DNA from: Morinoia aosen | Taxonomy: Eukaryota; Arthropoda; Malacostraca; Amphipoda; Talitridae | DNA length: 64,000 nucleotides | Direction of reading: 5' to 3' | Assembly: GCA_030386875.1 (NCBI GenBank) | Contig: CM059563.1 | Span: forward strand, 10,124,001 to 10,188,000 | Shown here: in pieces, positions 49,401-55,400 of the stretch | Layout: the number at the start of each line of letters is the position of its first letter | How positions within the stretch are numbered: the stretch's first letter is position 1 | Made by a program: the position numbers and the translations under genes | Notes under the pieces: generated by a model | Told to the model about the DNA's origin: nothing | Database searches by the model: none | Seen by the model: the letters and a program-made list of their open reading frames with translations, nothing else

Positions 49401-52400
49401 GCAGATCTCTCTCTTAGGAGGTTTCTACTTAGTCTTTAACTTCCTCTATTCATATTTGGAAAGAAATAATACGAATAACTGCGTGTGTTGTTTGTGCATA
49501 CGACAATATGATTGAGAAATCCATTGTTTATTACAACTAAGAACATGCTTATAAAATGTTACTATAGCACTGCTGATTTTTATTTCGTGGATAGAACACT
49601 GTCTCTAGCCCGTTTATTTGCTTTATTGTTCGTATAAAGTTAGTTTAGTAGCTCAGTATAAGGTATTTTCAATTTGTCTTCGTCATAAACTCACAAAAGC
49701 CACTAGAGTAAATTTTGATGCTGAAAGTTTCTCACTGTAGTCTCTAATTTCATCCTTGTATATTCAATAAACGCATAAATTGTCCTGTTCTCTTAGCATA
49801 TCACGGGCAATGCATCAATAGCAATCAAAATTTTGCAAGCAGTTTTATTTGCTTCAACGTGACATTCTATCTCTCAGAAAATGATGGAATAGCTGGCGAA
49901 AAGGTGAAAGAGCTACTCCATGAAGCTACAGACGTGGTCTACGGTGGAGATGACCAAGGTCCTGAGAGCATCAAAGCATCACTCGTGTCTGCCTGTGAGC
50001 ACTTCAGCCTCATGGCCTCCTGCCTCGAGAAGGGAGAGTACGATTACGACGGCACTCCAGAGGAGACCAACGTAAGTCATTATTAGTCTTAGTCTGAACG
50101 AGTGTGTACGAATACTACGAAAGTCTGTTGCTGCTGCTGCTACTGCTGGACAGCATGCTCCATTTTGTCACATGCCTCTTCTTAGGAGTAAGTTCAGAGG
50201 CTCACGTAATGAACCTCATGACTCGCGAGGTATTTTGGATACTCGTAAAACTCAACAGGGTCAACTTGAATCAGCTATGTTTTTCACTTTGTTACTTATT
50301 ATAAAGTCCGTATTCTAGGATTACTCATTCAATTTTTCTGTTTCCATTGTAGATTTATCATTCTCGAAACTTTGAGCATGAGTAATCGTATTTTGATGTG
50401 ATCATTTACTCGCGCTTTACATTGCAAATAGACGAGAAAATACTTGCCGCTAATCTTGACCGTAATCATTACGAGACTAGTGTACACGGCTCCTCAGGAA
50501 TGGCGGGATTCGATATTTTCCTTGTATAAATCCTCCAGATGTGGATAGCAAACATAAATATCCTATTAATAGTTCCCATGATTGAATTATTCCTATAATT
50601 GTGCTCTGGTGAAACTCGTATCACAGATACGGTCATTAAGCATCCTTCAAATCAAAGAAACTGTTTCTTAGAAGCGGATATCAAACAAGTATATAAATTG
50701 ATGTTAAATATTTACACCAAGAGTATTGTTAGGCAAGATCTTTGTTTCCTTCATTTTCGTATTGTATGTTTCCATTATAATTTACAGTTCATTTTTTACG
50801 CTAAACTGGGAAGTGTAATTTATACTTCTCTTCTATATGTATACCCCGAGTTAGTTAAAGTTTGTCTATCCCATACTATAAGGACTGACGCCCTAAGTGG
50901 ATAATGTTGAAATACTTACCCATGCTAGTTCTTTCAGTTGTTATGCCTTCTTTGTGATCTTTATCTTTTCTTCCTCTTCATTTGTAATTTAGTGTTTCCA
51001 TGAGCGGGGTCTCTTGCGTAAGAATAGGCCCGTACGTAGATTCCTCGTTTTCAAAGTCCATGCAATTTCATTCACTGTAATATGCCGTGTGTAATGTGTA
51101 TGGGTAGTTTCTGTTGCTTTCCTTCCTTTAAGAGTAAAAGGCAGATGTCAGTAGTGCTCTGCTTGTTCCACCATTTTAAGGGCTCGAATGCGAGTTAAAA
51201 ATGCTAGAACTTCTCTACTTAGAGACTTATCACACGCTGACGTAAACATGCTCGTACCGAGTACAGGGTTTAAAGAATAAGAACTTAAAATGATCTTCAG
51301 AAAGTCGAGAAGATGACATTCAAAACACGAACGAACTTTTTGGCCTACCCAATACTTATATATCGCATTTGAATGACACTTGTTGGCCAACCCTTGGAGC
51401 ATTCGTTTTTTGTTCACCAAACTAAGAGCCAACTGGAGTGCTCAAGTGAATTTTGTTATATCTGAGCAGCTTGGTACACTAGCTACATGTAGTTATCTTA
51501 ACCCTGGAAAACGCCATGCAACTCTTCTGTCATTAGGCACGCTCATCGCTTATCTCTCACTTTTAATTTTTTCTCTTTGACCGTATATTGCAGAACTACC
51601 TACGTGGAATAATTATCAGAATTTGTTTTTTATTGTTTTTTCTCAGTTGTTTACATCGTGTTTTTTCAAATTCATTAGTCGCCCTCTTTTTTGTTCCCCT
51701 TTCACATTGAAGTTGTTGTGGCGCGTGGCTGCGGATCCACAATACTGACGTTCTGTTACTAAGTATTTCACATTGAAGTTGTTGTAGCGCGTGGCTGCAG
51801 ATCCACAATACTGACGTTCTGTTACTAAGTATTTCATGGGGCCTGCACTGGAATTAATTTTATTATTCTAAATACAGGACACGCCACCTATTGTCCAGCG
51901 CGCACAAAACATCAAGGCTGAGCTTAAAGATTCTGAACACATCAAACATAAACTTGAATCTCGGGAACAAGATCTTCGGGACTTGCGTCTTCTGATGAAG
52001 CAGAAGAACGAAGAGCTCAGCGAGATGATGGTCAGACGTGACCTTGCCGAGAAGAAGCTCGTTAACGCCACCAAAGATGCTAACGCCACAATTGACAGAC
52101 TCCAACGCAAAGTTGACGATACTGCTATGCTGCTCAGGAGAAAGGAGAAGGTGATACTTTTATTCTTCCTTTTCTAGATTTAAAAATTTTTGACTAGAAA
52201 TAATCAAGAATCAAATTGGAATTTAGGTAGATACTATTGTTTAAAAAGCCAATGCTTTTATTTTACCATGTTCATAGTATTAGATTTGGGTATGTGAAAC
52301 TGTTTAATCATGAAGTGGGCGTGAAAGAGCTTGACGTGCTGTCTCGTCAGAGAACCAGTATTATTTTGTACCTCGGGTACAAAAATACTGGTAAAAACAA

Positions 52401-55400
52401 AATCTCAGATACTACATTCTTTTGAGCCCGTTAAGAATGTTGGTCAAATTTATGCTTTCGTTTTACCTGTTGGCTTATTTATATTGCGTTAGCAATTTCA
52501 AAAACACAAATACTTATGTTCATCGTCGGTGCAGGAGTACGAAGAAACCATGGATCATCTGCAGAGCGACATCGACAGCCTCGAAGTGGAGAAAGGAGAG
52601 CTCAGGGAAAAGCTCAAGAACATCAAGAAACGATCGCTTTACGAGTCCATGGATGAAAAGACAGCCACTGCTGCTGTTGCAGGTTTGAAATGTGTAATGT
52701 GGATTTATAATGAGGTGCTCACTTTCGAATCATGTTTATTGAAATCACGAGAGTTTTGTTTTTTGAGGATAATGTAAACTGCAAAGGAATTCATATGTTA
52801 ATTTTTATTTTTTAAATTATTTTGTTTTGAAGGAGTGACTTCAAGGCAAAATAACCTCAGCTACTTGGTCATATTCTAATTGCAGAAGACGGTGTGAATT
52901 TCAGTGATACCGTTAGTCAAGCCTTGTGTTAGTACACTCTCTTTCCCTGAAACGAGGCCGGTTTCTCGTGCAACTGACATCTCTTTCCACTATTTTAGAA
53001 TTTATCTACTTTACAATTAAATTTTTCGTCTCGATGACGTTGCCTCTGGTACTCTGAAGCACCCTTTATCGCCCGCCCTCTGCAAGTGTCTTAGTTCGAA
53101 TCTTGGTTGTGCTGCCCGGTGATTCTCCAAGTTGAGAGTAGGGAGAGCTCAGCCACAGTTCCCCACTCTACCCAGGTGTCGAAAATGGGTACCCGATTGA
53201 CCGGGGGTAATTGTCATTGTGTCTTGGAGTTAGTTATAAGGCATTTGAAAAATCAGTAGACAAGATGATATGTGGCAGCCTTGATTAGAATAAAACTTAC
53301 TTTTTTAAAAATGGTAATATGTATGTAGATATTGAGAACACAGTCCATAGTTGTACGTGCATAAAATACAGTTGACTAATGCAGCTACGGTTCCTAGTTT
53401 TTCAGAAGTATCAGACCGTGTGATCATGCGTATTCGTAAATATGAACCAAGCATTAGCTGTATTTCAACTAAATCTTTAGTTGTAGGAAGAAATATTTTC
53501 ACACGCTTAAGTCTAGCAAGTGAACTTTCGCAATTATTCAAAGCTTGTCTTGTGATTAGTATGGTAGTTCTAGTTGAGGGACACATGTTTGCAGGCATAA
53601 GTCTGCTGAACCTGGCCTCAGGCGGTGTGCCCAGCGCTGCTCCCCAGAGCGCGGGACTTGTGCAAGACTCGCCTGCGCTGTTGCAGCAGATCAAGGACCT
53701 GCAGACAGCTCTGCGTTCTGCCACCACAACCAACACGGCTGCCCGCACCTCTCAGATGCGCCAGCAACTCGCCCAGTTGCCTCCTATACTGGTCAGGAAT
53801 GCGTTTTATGCTACTTTGTTGTTCCTTGTAAATGAAGCTGTAGAAGATCGCTATTCTTGACTGAATTACAGTAAAAGTCCGCGTCACGCACCTATTGCGT
53901 TTTCACTTTAATGTAGCTCTATTGCAGTCGGTGAGAGGAAGTACCTTAATCGACCAGTCTACAGTACCGTAATTAGCGGCCCTGTTCCTTTGAGTCTTAG
54001 AGAACTTTGAATGTTGCGCACCCTCGCGTTTTCTCTTAGGCCAGGAAAATAGTTATTTCGGAATTTTTTTCTGACTCGAAGCAGTGTTATTTTCCTGAGA
54101 ATATTTGAGGTTCTGAAGTGAACTATGCTCAGGTAAGCTGCCTGGAGGGCCAGGGGAAGTGCTGTCCAACAAAATATCACATGCTTTGTCGCTGATTTGG
54201 AACACAGAGTATCAGTTGATGTACGAATAATCACAATGATGGAATACCGTAGTACAATTGATCAGTAAGGTGCGAGACACCAGAGCGATAGCTCAACCGC
54301 GTGTTAGTACGACAGGGTGGAATAGATATACCTATTTCGCTTTGTGGAGTTGGCTTGGCAAAGCTCGCTCGCAAATATGATGCGCCGTTTGAAAAATTTC
54401 GAGTTAGAGAAAGAGAGCTACGAGTATTTAAACTAGATTGGAGGGATGTCCAACCATTGAAGCGTCGCTAGCGTTCTACTTCATAAATGGCAACTAACGC
54501 CGTTCCTGCACACTGTTTTTATGAGCATCGAACTCTGGTGTCTGAAAAATCGGCCGCTACTGGCGTTGCATGATACAAAAAATTTTTGGGAGCTTTTCCT
54601 CCGACACTTCTGCAAGTGCTAGTCCGTGATATCTTTAGGCACTAGAAAATAGAATGAAGTTGACTAGTTATGTCGGCTGGAATAAAAACCCATCTGTACT
54701 GCGCTGGTGATTAGTTTTTCAAATTACTTCCCCTCAGGGGGATACAACTATTGTATCTATGGGAATTAGCGCTCCCAGGGGAAAAATGTGAGGGCCCGAG
54801 CTGAGAGTTAGGTAGGCCTTCTTTTTGTTGAAATATAATGTTTTTTGTTATGTTAAGGACCACCTTTTTTCGGTTCACTACTGTCCTGTTCTTCAGCACC
54901 TCTGACTTTCTGCTTCAACTTTTATCTTATTTCATGAACTTCTTTCCCATCTTACTGTTTCTATGCCCTTTCCGCATAGATTTTCCAGGGGGACAATGTG
55001 AGGGCCTGAGCTGAGAGTTAGGTAGGCCTTCTTTTTGTTGAAATATAATGTTTTTGTTATGTTGAGGACCACCTTTTTTCGGTTCACTGCTGTCCTGTTT
55101 TTCAGCACCTACTACTGTCTTCTTCAACTTAGGTCTTGTTTCATAATCTTCTTTCACAACTAACTGTTTCTATGCCTTTCTGCGTAGATTCCGCGTTTCC
55201 TTAACTCCATACTAAATGGTGCCTTCCTCCTTCCTCTCTTTGGATCGCAATTGTTGCTGGGTAGGGAGGCTAAAACTAACGACTAATCTAATCCGCATAG
55301 ATTCTTCATGTTCTTATCTCCATACTAAATGGTACCTTCCTCCTTCCTCTCTTCGATACGCTCCATTTTTGCAGCGGTTAGGGAGGCTTAAACTAACTTC

